Positions 7,913-15,385 of a stretch of DNA of 26,022 nucleotides are shown in pieces. Numbering within the stretch: position 1 is the stretch's first letter; each line of letters opens with the position of its first letter. The position numbers were made by a program, and so were the translations under genes. The notes below the pieces were generated by a model. The model ran no database searches and was not told the origin of the DNA. It was given only the letters and a program-made list of their open reading frames with translations. The stretch spans positions 1-26,022 of the forward strand of contig NYYH01000039.1 in NCBI GenBank assembly GCA_002686705.1. The letters are read 5' to 3'. This DNA is from Bacteroidota bacterium. GTDB lineage: Bacteria > Bacteroidota > Bacteroidia > Bacteroidales > F082.

Positions 7913-8738
7913 TTAGTAAAGTTTCGTTTGTAATTATAGAATATTTATTCAGGCATTGCCCATCATTTGAAAAGTTAACTTTCGCATTGTAAATAAAATC
8001 AGGTAGTTCTACGTCGGATATACCACCATTAAGCCACCTGCAGGAGAATGAATTCCTTAACACACTTGTATCTTGAATAATGCTGGTAAAAGCATAGCCG
8101 TTTCTTGCAACACCACTCAGGTTTCCTGATATATCGAAATAATCATTATCAGAATAATATAATGAAGACGTTGACTTATGACGCAGAAAATCCTGTTGGA
8201 ACTGATATACTATGTGGCCTGATGTATCATTGAATTCACGGTAAATATCAGTGGCATCAATATTAAACAAATAATTGCCATCATTTGTAATGCCTCTGTT
8301 AACGAGGGATAAATGACTAACACTTACCGAATCGAAATCATAGAAGAAATTGGAGAATGCAAAATTCACAACAGCCAGTGAATCGAAAAAGCCAGTTTCC
8401 GTGGTTGCTTCGTACATTCCTGATCTGAAGTGTCCATAACCGTCATCATTTCCCCAAGCGTGATAATCAATAACAATTATTGCAGGCTCTAACGAAAAGC
8501 TAACATCAGCTCCATCAATTTCCGCAACTCCATCCATTAGCAGTATAGAATCGGTAATTGATTTAAAATAGGTATTTAACAGTAAATCTGTCATTTGTTG
8601 CGATTCAACGTAGTCAGAAACTGTTTCAATAGCCTGATTGTAATCAAATGAGCTGTTTTTCTTATGGCAGGATGTAAATACGAATATAATTAATAAAAAG
8701 AGGCCTGTTATTAAACCTCTGGAAACAATGCTGTTCAT
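7890..8738 (-). CDS. Hypothetical lipoprotein, last gene of the thyA-folA group
   Basis: A 282-residue protein I do not recognise. Residues 1-24 are a lipoprotein signal with lipobox F21-T-S-C24, so it should be an envelope lipoprotein. The mature part looks soluble and beta-rich, with many Asp, Ser and aromatic residues and no other membrane segment. Examples are SLEPAIIVIDYHAWGNDDG and DSLAVVNFAFSNFFYDFDS. No enzyme motif is visible. It starts 2 bases after the folA stop codon, so it is almost certainly co-transcribed and probably translationally coupled, yet nothing in it suggests folate metabolism. Its 3' end overlaps the convergent thioredoxin gene by 23 bases. It is a real gene judging by lipobox, length and tight spacing; its function is unknown. 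Confidence 0.8.
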   Translation of the reverse strand: MNSIVSRGLITGLFLLIIFVFTSCHKKNSSFDYNQAIETVSDYVESQQMTDLLLNTYFKSITDSILLMDGVAEIDGADVSFSLEPAIIVIDYHAWGNDDGYGHFRSGMYEATTETGFFDSLAVVNFAFSNFFYDFDSVSVSHLSLVNRGITNDGNYLFNIDATDIYREFNDTSGHIVYQFQQDFLRHKSTSSLYYSDNDYFDISGNLSGVARNGYAFTSIIQDTSVLRNSFSCRWLNGGISDVELPDFIYNAKVNFSNDGQCLNKYSIITNETLLIKAFDPE

Positions 8739-8740
8739 AA

Positions 8741-9235
8741 TTATTTTCTGTTGTAAATTTCGAAAGTGTAATTAAAATCATTTTGGGGATCATCATCAAC
8801 CAACTGTTGATATGTTAACTCCCATTCGTTTAACGAAATTTCAGAAAAAAAAGTATCGGCATCGAAATCCTTGTGTACACGAGTTATATAGAGTTTATTA
8901 GCTAATGGCATAAACTGACTATAAATTGATCCTCCTCCAATTATAAAATTTTCTTTTGCGCTATCCATTTTATTCACAGCGTCATCAATTGAATAAGCCA
9001 TTATGCAATCATCTATTTGTTCATTTGCGACATCTGTTATAATCATATTTGTACGATTTGGTAGTGGTCTTTTGGGAAGAGAAAAATAAGTTCGTTTTCC
9101 CATTATAATATAATGACCATTAGTTATTTGCTTGAAGCGGACTAAATCTTTTGAAATGTGCCAGAGGAGATCATTATCTTTTCCAATGGCATAATTGGAT
9201 GCTATTGCTACTATTATTGAGATGTCTTTTGTCAT
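8741..9235 (-). CDS. folA: Dihydrofolate reductase
   Basis: Reduces 7,8-dihydrofolate to tetrahydrofolate with NADPH in the cytoplasm, regenerating the cofactor oxidised by thymidylate synthase. At 164 residues it has normal length. Visible DHFR features are the N-terminal strand ISIIVAIASNYAIGKDNDLL, W25, the catalytic acid D30 (equivalent to D27 of the E. coli enzyme) in ISKDLVRFK, the segment IIMGKRTYFSLPKRPLPNR that binds NADPH, and the GGGSIYSQFMPLANKLYIT segment with the glycine run. The usual TFES is TYFS here; as far as I recall this is common in Bacteroidota and not a defect. It lies 32 bases downstream of thyA in the same direction, an arrangement that couples dTMP synthesis to folate recycling. 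Confidence 0.97.
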   Translation of the reverse strand: MTKDISIIVAIASNYAIGKDNDLLWHISKDLVRFKQITNGHYIIMGKRTYFSLPKRPLPNRTNMIITDVANEQIDDCIMAYSIDDAVNKMDSAKENFIIGGGSIYSQFMPLANKLYITRVHKDFDADTFFSEISLNEWELTYQQLVDDDPQNDFNYTFEIYNRK

Positions 9236-9267
9236 TCTGTGATTCTTAAAACTTAGAGAATAGTTTA

Positions 9268-10092
9268 TTAAACTGAAATTTTTCCTTTAATTGTAGGATG
9301 AGGATAGTATCCTTTGATATTAAAATCATCAAATTTAAAACTAAAAATATCATCAACTAATGGATTAATTTCCATAACAGGTAATTTATTCGGCTTACGG
9401 CTTAGCTGCAATTTTACTTGGTCTATATGGTTTAAATAAATATGAGCATCACCAAAAGTATGTACAAAATCACCTTCTTTAAGGCCAGTAACTTGTGCTA
9501 CCATCTTATTTAATAACGCGTATGATGCAATATTAAATGGTACTCCTAAAAAAATATCGGCACTTCTCTGGTACAATTGGCAAGACAATTTCCCATCTGC
9601 AACGTAAAATTGAAACCATGAGTGGCATGGGGGCAAGGCTGCTTTACCATTTGTCACATTTTGAGCAAATGTAACACTTGTATCAGGTAATACGCTTGGA
9701 TTCCATGCTGCAACAATTAACCGGCGACTATCAGGATTTGACTTGATCTGGTCAATAATATTTTGAATCTGATCAATGCCTTCACTGTTCCAATTTCTCC
9801 ATTGTGCTCCATAAACGGGTCCGAGGTTACCGTTGTCATCAGCCCAATCATTCCATATCTTGACATCGTTGTTTCTAAGATAACTAATATTTGTGTCGCC
9901 AGATAACAACCACAATAATTCATGGATTATGGATTTCAGATGTAACTTTTTAGTAGTAACAAGAGGAAAACCTGCCTGTAAGTCAAATCTCATCTGATAT
10001 CCAAAAACACTCAAGGTTCCGGTGCCAGTTCTGTCCTCTTTATGATTTCCATTATCGAGAACATATTGCAGTAGTTTGTGATATTGTTTCAT
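9268..10092 (-). CDS. thyA: Thymidylate synthase (ThyA type)
   Basis: Converts dUMP and 5,10-methylenetetrahydrofolate to dTMP and dihydrofolate. At 274 residues it is near the usual ~264. Key features are [18 protein letters not shown] (phosphate-binding Arg loop, residues about 19-36), [19 protein letters not shown], the catalytic Cys156 in [13 protein letters not shown], the dUMP-binding [18 protein letters not shown] and the C-terminal [10 protein letters not shown]. All expected catalytic positions that I could check are present. It is followed by folA and a lipoprotein gene and preceded by nupC. A -7 promoter match lies about 57 bases upstream, so it may be transcribed independently of nupC. 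Confidence 0.98.
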   Translation of the reverse strand: MKQYHKLLQYVLDNGNHKEDRTGTGTLSVFGYQMRFDLQAGFPLVTTKKLHLKSIIHELLWLLSGDTNISYLRNNDVKIWNDWADDNGNLGPVYGAQWRNWNSEGIDQIQNIIDQIKSNPDSRRLIVAAWNPSVLPDTSVTFAQNVTNGKAALPPCHSWFQFYVADGKLSCQLYQRSADIFLGVPFNIASYALLNKMVAQVTGLKEGDFVHTFGDAHIYLNHIDQVKLQLSRKPNKLPVMEINPLVDDIFSFKFDDFNIKGYYPHPTIKGKISV

Positions 10093-10148
10093 TCTTCTCT
10101 TATTGAACCTTCTAACTTTTTATCCGAAATTTACTCTTCTGGAAATTG

Positions 10149-10156
10149 CAAAAATA
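10149..10156 (-). promoter_or_regulatory. Putative -7 element (TATTTTTG) for thyA-folA
   Basis: Read leftward, TATTTTTG fits TAnnTTTG and sits 57 bases upstream of the thyA ATG, in the 130-base gap after nupC. No good -33 element was found. No terminator hairpin is obvious for nupC, so both read-through from nupC and a local promoter are possible. Confidence 0.4.
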
Positions 10157-10222
10157 TTTAAATTTTAATTGGACATCGTAAACTTTTACGCTAAGAAATT
10201 GGCATCTCAAAACAAATATTAA

Positions 10223-11743
10223 CTATCCAATCAACGCTCCTACAATTGTTGCTGACAACAATGAAGCGATGGTACCACCAAGTAATGCTCTCAAACCATA
10301 TTTCGCTAACAATACTCTTTTTGTTGGAGCTAAAGAACCTATACCACCTATTTGAATCCCAATGGATGCAAAATTTGCAAATCCACATAACATGTATGTA
10401 GCCATTATAACAGATTTGGAATCAGTAAAGACATGGGCTTCTTTCATCTCAGCAAGACTTACATATCCAATAAATTCAGTCATGATAATTTTTTCCCCTA
10501 ATAGCTGACCTACCAATGTAATATCATTAATATTAACACCAATAAGCCACATAATTGGTGCAAAAATATAACCAAGCATAAACTGTAATGATAGATTATT
10601 AAACTTACCATCCGTTATATCAGTAATCCATGCGTTTAAGTTCAGGAGATCACCTATTGATTTTGAAATATAGTTGAACATTGCTATGAATGCTATAAAT
10701 ACCAAAAGCATTGCAGCAACATTTACTGCTAGCTTTAATCCTTGAGTTGTGCCGTTTGAAATTGCGTCAAGAATATTTTTTCCAGCTTCTTCTCTTGGAA
10801 TTATAACATCTGAGTCGATATCCTCCGTCTGTGGAACTAAAATTTTGGAAATCACCACAGCACCGGGAGCAGCCATTACAGATGCGGTAAGTAAATGTTT
10901 TGCAAACAGTATACGCTGAACAGGGTCATCCCCTCCCAGAAAACTAATGTAAACTGCAAGAACTCCACCGGCAAGAGTCGCCATACCTCCCATCATAACC
11001 AGCATTATCTCCGAGTTATTCATTTTCGGCAAATAGGCTTTTATCATTAATGGTGATTCAGTTTGTCCTAAAAAAATATTTCCGGCAACTGAAAGGCTTT
11101 CAGCTCCTGATAGTTTCATAAATTTGGTCATTACCCAAGCCAAACCAAAAACGATATACTGTATAATGTTTAAGTAAAAAAGTAAACTTGTCAATGCAGA
11201 AAAGAAAATTATTGTTGGAAGTATTTGAATAACAAAATTTATGTTGGCCATCTCTATCTGGTTTGTAACAAATGATTTAAAAAGGAAATCAGTACCAGCC
11301 TTAGTGAAATCAAGTATTAAGACAAACCCTGTGCCAATAAAATCGAATGCAGCCTCAATAAAAGGAACATAAAGTACTCCCAATGCTAACAAAAGTTGAA
11401 GACCTAGACCTTTTCCAACAACCCCCCAATTGATCTTTTTCCGATTGGAACTAAATATAAAGGAAATCAGTATTAGGATAAATATGCCGAATATTCCCCG
11501 GATAATACTCATTGGTTTAAAACCACCTTTGCGTTCTAAATCCAGAATGTTTCCCCTTTTTTCATCATTGGTAGAGTCAAACTGTAAGCTTTCTTCAAAC
11601 TCTTTATTGATAACTTCTTCAGTATTAACCGTACTATCAGGGATAGAGTCATTAAATTGTTTATCGACAAATCCTGTCAATGCAAGAGAAAAAAATCCTG
11701 CTAAAAAAAACAAGATTATTAAATTCCTTTTCTTCTTATTCAT
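10223..11743 (-). CDS. NupC-type concentrative nucleoside transporter with N-terminal extension
   Basis: A 506-residue inner-membrane nucleoside symporter of the CNT family, taking up nucleosides with H+ or Na+. The family core (about residues 80-506) has many hydrophobic segments and the hallmark motifs GQTESPLMIKAYLPKM (near residue 226), MMGGMATLAGGVLAVYI and NFASIGIQIGGIGSLAP near the C-terminus. Bacterial NupC proteins are about 400 residues. The extra ~80 residues here begin with a signal-like or membrane segment (LIILFFLAGFFSLALTGF), then an acidic, Ser/Thr-rich linker up to the next membrane helix. I believe such extensions occur in other Bacteroidota but cannot name a function. Its position between a nuclease-like gene and thyA-folA supports a role in nucleoside salvage. 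Cation choice cannot be read safely. Confidence 0.92.
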   Translation of the reverse strand: MNKKKRNLIILFFLAGFFSLALTGFVDKQFNDSIPDSTVNTEEVINKEFEESLQFDSTNDEKRGNILDLERKGGFKPMSIIRGIFGIFILILISFIFSSNRKKINWGVVGKGLGLQLLLALGVLYVPFIEAAFDFIGTGFVLILDFTKAGTDFLFKSFVTNQIEMANINFVIQILPTIIFFSALTSLLFYLNIIQYIVFGLAWVMTKFMKLSGAESLSVAGNIFLGQTESPLMIKAYLPKMNNSEIMLVMMGGMATLAGGVLAVYISFLGGDDPVQRILFAKHLLTASVMAAPGAVVISKILVPQTEDIDSDVIIPREEAGKNILDAISNGTTQGLKLAVNVAAMLLVFIAFIAMFNYISKSIGDLLNLNAWITDITDGKFNNLSLQFMLGYIFAPIMWLIGVNINDITLVGQLLGEKIIMTEFIGYVSLAEMKEAHVFTDSKSVIMATYMLCGFANFASIGIQIGGIGSLAPTKRVLLAKYGLRALLGGTIASLLSATIVGALIG

Positions 11744-11842
11744 GTGTCATTAATCAATGTAGTTGGTAATTATTTCACTTAATTAAAACCTAAGGATTGT
11801 AAAAGTTAAGATTGTAGATATCAAAATACTTGAATTGTTAGA

Positions 11843-12433
11843 TTATTTCCTTCGTATTTTAAGTTCATCTCTAATTTTTGAGGCCTCTTCGTAATTTTCG
11901 TTTTCAACAGCAGTCTTAATCATGTCTTCTAACTCTTCAGTTTGATATTTACTAAAATCAGATTCCTGGTCTTCGGGTGTTGACATTGCTTTTTTTGCCT
12001 CTGGATCATCGCCCATTGGATCATCTTCTAGCATTATTCCAGCTTCATCAATAATACTTTGATATGTATATATTGAGCAATTAAATCTTAATGCAAGGGC
12101 AACAGCATCAGAAGTTCTGCTATCTAATTCACTAAGATTATCACCTTGTTTGCATATCAGGGTTGAATAGAAAATCCCCTCTTCAAATTTATTTATAATA
12201 ACTTCTTTAATAGTTATATTAAAATGTTTGGCGAAGTTTGCAAACAAATCATGAGTAAGTGGCCGAGAGGGTTTCATTTTCTCAAGTTCAATTGCAATTG
12301 CCTGTGCTTCATTACTTCCGATAATTATAGGTAACCTCTTTTTCTGTCCCGGAATACCAAGTATCAACGCATAAGCTCCGCTTTGCGATTGACTATAAGA
12401 CATTCCAACAATTTCGAGTTTAACCTTTTTCAT
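11843..12433 (-). CDS. Bifunctional nuclease family protein (DUF151) with UVR motif
   Basis: A 196-residue cytoplasmic protein. Residues 1-135 match the BFN/DUF151 family (KLEIVGMSYSQSQSGAYAL, LPIIIGSNEAQAIAIELE, RPLTHDLFANF, LDSRTSDAVALALRF). Plant members are reported to have RNase and DNase activity, while the role of bacterial members is poorly known. An acidic linker (about 135-160) leads to a UVR motif (164-196, ELEDMIKTAVENENYEEASK), the small helical hairpin found in UvrB and UvrC and in Clp adaptor proteins. The UVR motif suggests protein-protein contact. It lies 99 bases upstream of nupC in the same direction and may share its transcript. I recall this pair being adjacent in other Bacteroidota. 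Confidence 0.9.
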   Translation of the reverse strand: MKKVKLEIVGMSYSQSQSGAYALILGIPGQKKRLPIIIGSNEAQAIAIELEKMKPSRPLTHDLFANFAKHFNITIKEVIINKFEEGIFYSTLICKQGDNLSELDSRTSDAVALALRFNCSIYTYQSIIDEAGIMLEDDPMGDDPEAKKAMSTPEDQESDFSKYQTEELEDMIKTAVENENYEEASKIRDELKIRRK

Positions 12434-12626
12434 ATGGCTGAAATAATTGATAAAAATATAAAACTTTTAATGCTTTATTGATTTCTTGATTAATTGTTTT
12501 TTGCTTTTTACTAACAAAATGCTGAAATATGACTAGAGATTTGAATAAAGAAATATTCCTGTTTTAAATAGTTTGTTTCTCTCGAATTTTTCTTCTGAAA
12601 ATTATTGTTAGTATAAGTATTAATAA

Positions 12627-12634
12627 CAAAAGTA
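12627..12634 (-). promoter_or_regulatory. Possible -7 element (TACTTTTG) for the DUF151 gene
   Basis: Read leftward, TACTTTTG fits TAnnTTTG. It lies in the 295-base divergent gap (12434-12728), 194 bases before the DUF151 start, which is a long leader. No partner -33 element was found. The remainder of this gap is very AT-rich and shows no RNA gene or hairpin I would call. Confidence 0.25.
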
Positions 12635-12641
12635 ATTATTA

Positions 12642-12673
12642 TTGTGCCAGTTAAACCATTATTTATATTTTTG
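12642..12673 (+). promoter_or_regulatory. Promoter of the membrane pyrophosphatase gene
   Basis: TTG at 12642-12644 and TATTTTTG at 12666-12673 are spaced 21 bases apart, matching the Bacteroidota -33/-7 arrangement. The -7 box continues as GCGGCC, a context I associate with strong promoters in this phylum. The expected start of transcription near 12680 gives a leader of about 50 bases before the ATG at 12729. This is the best promoter in the window. Confidence 0.7.
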
Positions 12674-12728
12674 CGGCCAATTATGCAAACGTTTGAAATT
12701 TTGTAGTTTAAATCAATAAAAAAATAGT

Positions 12729-15188
12729 ATGAAAAAAATTCTTTCAATTTTAACTTTATTTGCTGCACCTTTTATGGTTTCAGCAAGTGAAGCAGATCTT
12801 GTGATTCCTGCAGGAATTAGAGATCAGTCAATCTTATATTGGGGTTTCTTGATCACTTTTGCCGGTTTTATGTTTGGCTTGTACCAATTTGTACAGGTAA
12901 AAAAAATCAGGGCACATAAATCAATGCTTGATGTTGCTCAGGTTATTTTTGAAACCGCAAAAACTTACCTTATCGAGCAAGGTAAATTCCTTGCCATATT
13001 ATTTGCATTTATTGGCGCTGCTGTTGCTTTCTATTTTGGCTGGCTAAGCGATGCTAATTTTGGAGCTGGCGGTGTATTTATGATATTAGGATGGACAGTA
13101 ATAGGTATCCTTGGTTCATATAGTGTTGCATGGTTTGGAATACGAATGAATACATTAGCTAATTCTAGGATGGCTTTTGCATCTTTGGAAAGGAAACCAA
13201 TCAAATTACTTAACATTCCATTGAATGCAGGTATGAGTATTGGTGTAGTACTGATTTCGCTGGAGTTGATAATGATGCTTATGATACTATTGTTCGTCCC
13301 AGGTGAATATGCAGGTGCAAGCTTTATTGGTTTTGCAATTGGTGAATCGTTAGGAGCTTCAGTGTTGAGGATTGCAGGTGGTATTTTTACAAAGATTGCA
13401 GATATAGGATCTGACCTGATGAAAGTAATCTTTAAAATAGGGGAAGACGATCCACGTAACCCCGGAACCATTGCTGACTGTGTTGGAGATAATGCCGGTG
13501 ATAGTGTAGGTCCAACTGCTGATGGTTTTGAAACTTATGGTGTAACAGGTGTAGCCCTTATTTCGTTCATACTTCTTGCTCTTCCTGATACTATGATAGG
13601 ACAAGCTAATAAGATTGAGTTGCTAACATGGATATTCGTTATGAGAATACTTATGATTGTAACATCAATTGTTTCATTTTGGATAAATGGTGCTATAACC
13701 AAAGCCAAATATTCTAATGCGGATGATCTTGATTTTGAGAAACCTCTTACTTCTCTTGTTTGGATAACTTCCTTGCTTTCAATTGCAGTAACATTCATAG
13801 TTAGTTATTTTACTATCAGTGATTTACCTAACAACCTATGGATTAGTTTATCGGTAATTATCAGTGCCGGAACCCTAGGTGCAGCATTAATACCCGAATT
13901 CACAAAAATCTTTACAAGTCCTAAATCAACACATGTTGATGAAGTAGTAGAAGCATCGAAACAAGGTGGGGCATCGTTGAACATATTATCAGGTTTGGTA
14001 GCAGGTAACTTTAGTGCTTTCTGGAAAGGTATGGTATTCTTTATGTTAATGTTTGTTGCATATTATGCCAGTACTTTTGGTTTGGATGCATTTATGATTT
14101 ATCCTTCAATTTTTGCCTTTGGCCTTGTAGCATTTGGAATGTTGGGCATGGGTCCGGTAACTATTGCAGTTGATAGCTATGGACCGGTAACTGACAATGC
14201 ACAATCAATATACGAACTTTCACTTATTGAAGAGAATCAAAAAGAAGTTACTCCTGAAATTGAAAAAGATTTTGGATTTACTCCTGACTTTGAAAAATCA
14301 AAATATTACCTAGAAGCAAATGATGGTGCAGGTAATACTTTTAAGGCAACGGCAAAACCAGTACTGATTGGGACTGCTGTCGTAGGTGCAACAACTATGA
14401 TTTTTGCTTTGATTTTAGTTATAAAAGATACTTTAGGTATTGAACCTGAAGAAATTCTAAACTTATTGAACCCATACACTATAATGGGATTCTTACTTGG
14501 AGGTGCTGTGATTTACTGGTTTACCGGTGCAGCAATTCAGGCAGTTACAACAGGTGCTGCCCGTGCGGTTGAATATATCAAACATAATATCAATCTCGAT
14601 CCTAATGCTCCAAAAAAGGCAGATGTTGAAAAATCAAAAGCTGTTGTTAAAATTTGTACTGTTTATGCACAAAAGGGTATGTGGAATATTTTTATTGCAA
14701 TATTTGCCTTCGCTCTGGCTTTTGCGTTTTTAGCAGCACCAGTTGGTCTTACCTCTGAGATGATAAATAATCTTGGTGATCCTGAAATCCATAAGAGTGT
14801 TGTAGAGTTGTCACTTCCCGTTTCACTTTTTATAGGATACTTACTATCAATTGCTTTCTTTGGATTATTTCAGGCAATATTTATGGCTAATGCTGGTGGT
14901 TCATGGGATAATGCCAAAAAAGTTATTGAAGTTGATATGGGTGAAAAGGGAACTGCACTTCATGATGCATCTGTAGTTGGTGACACAGTAGGTGATCCGT
15001 ATAAGGATACATCATCAGTAGCACTTAATCCTGTAATTAAGTTTACTACATTGTTTGGATTACTGGCGATGGAGATTGCAATTTCTGAACATTTCAGAGA
15101 TTTAGCTCCTTATTTTGGTGTAGGATTCCTACTAGTAGCACTTTATTTCGTGTGGAGATCATTCTATAAAATGAGGATTAAAGGATAA
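12729..15188 (+). CDS. hppA: Membrane-bound proton/sodium-pumping pyrophosphatase, divergent type
   Basis: An 819-residue inner-membrane ion pump driven by pyrophosphate hydrolysis, with about 16 hydrophobic segments. Conserved catalytic regions are GGIFTKIADIGSDLM (218-231), EDDPRNPGTIADCVGDNAGD (239-258), TADGFETYG (263-271, with D265 and E268), VDSYGPVTDNAQS (481-493), SWDNAKK (725-731) and VVGDTVGDPYKDTS (749-762). K539 in GNTFKATAK occupies the position that is Ala in K+-dependent enzymes (GNTTAA), which points to a K+-independent enzyme and so probably a proton pump. It is longer than typical ~700-residue members, partly through an insert at about 500-530. Two departures stand out. The DX7KXE signature reads D225-IGSDLM-K232-VI, and the residue after H745 is Asp where Lys is usual. 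I recognise similar sequences from other Bacteroidota, so this is probably a divergent but functional clade. It is monocistronic, with its own promoter and terminator. Confidence 0.95.
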   Translation: MKKILSILTLFAAPFMVSASEADLVIPAGIRDQSILYWGFLITFAGFMFGLYQFVQVKKIRAHKSMLDVAQVIFETAKTYLIEQGKFLAILFAFIGAAVAFYFGWLSDANFGAGGVFMILGWTVIGILGSYSVAWFGIRMNTLANSRMAFASLERKPIKLLNIPLNAGMSIGVVLISLELIMMLMILLFVPGEYAGASFIGFAIGESLGASVLRIAGGIFTKIADIGSDLMKVIFKIGEDDPRNPGTIADCVGDNAGDSVGPTADGFETYGVTGVALISFILLALPDTMIGQANKIELLTWIFVMRILMIVTSIVSFWINGAITKAKYSNADDLDFEKPLTSLVWITSLLSIAVTFIVSYFTISDLPNNLWISLSVIISAGTLGAALIPEFTKIFTSPKSTHVDEVVEASKQGGASLNILSGLVAGNFSAFWKGMVFFMLMFVAYYASTFGLDAFMIYPSIFAFGLVAFGMLGMGPVTIAVDSYGPVTDNAQSIYELSLIEENQKEVTPEIEKDFGFTPDFEKSKYYLEANDGAGNTFKATAKPVLIGTAVVGATTMIFALILVIKDTLGIEPEEILNLLNPYTIMGFLLGGAVIYWFTGAAIQAVTTGAARAVEYIKHNINLDPNAPKKADVEKSKAVVKICTVYAQKGMWNIFIAIFAFALAFAFLAAPVGLTSEMINNLGDPEIHKSVVELSLPVSLFIGYLLSIAFFGLFQAIFMANAGGSWDNAKKVIEVDMGEKGTALHDASVVGDTVGDPYKDTSSVALNPVIKFTTLFGLLAMEIAISEHFRDLAPYFGVGFLLVALYFVWRSFYKMRIKG

Positions 15189-15212
15189 TTTGTAAAACTC
15201 ATGAAATTATAG

Positions 15213-15243
15213 GGGAAGCTGATTTGACAGCTTCCCTTTTTTT
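15213..15243 (+). terminator. Intrinsic terminator after the pyrophosphatase gene
   Basis: GGGAAGCTG (15213-15221) pairs with CAGCTTCCC (15228-15236) around a six-base loop, followed directly by seven T (15237-15243). It begins 24 bases past the stop codon at 15188. This is a textbook Rho-independent terminator and makes the pyrophosphatase gene a separate transcript from gcvP. Confidence 0.95.
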
Positions 15244-15312
15244 ATTTAAAAATAAATCAGTATTTCATGATTTATAACCTCTAAAAAAATGATGTTTAGT
15301 TGATAAGATTTT

Positions 15313-15320
15313 TAATTTTG
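15313..15320 (+). promoter_or_regulatory. Putative -7 element (TAATTTTG) for gcvP
   Basis: TAATTTTG fits TAnnTTTG and lies 65 bases before the gcvP ATG, after the pyrophosphatase terminator, so a promoter is needed here. No well-spaced -33 TTG was found; a TTG at 15300-15302 is too close. The leader shows no glycine-riboswitch-like structure that I can recognise. Confidence 0.5.
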
Positions 15321-15385
15321 CATTGCTAATGATTGTTTCAAGCTAGTCTTAAAATATCTTTAAAAAATTGCATTAAAATAGCAAA

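Noticed and set aside
12511..12768. 85-codon leftward open frame over the divergent gap
   Set aside because: It covers the pyrophosphatase promoter and start, is AT-rich with low-complexity Asn/Lys/Ile composition, and shows no domain or signal feature.
13031..13471. 146-codon open frame antisense to the pyrophosphatase gene
   Set aside because: It mirrors highly conserved codons of the pump, and its Pro/Ile/Asn-rich translation has no domain features.
15321..15385. Glycine riboswitch upstream of gcvP
   Set aside because: The leader is only about 60 bases and AT-rich, without the conserved glycine-aptamer core or tandem structure.
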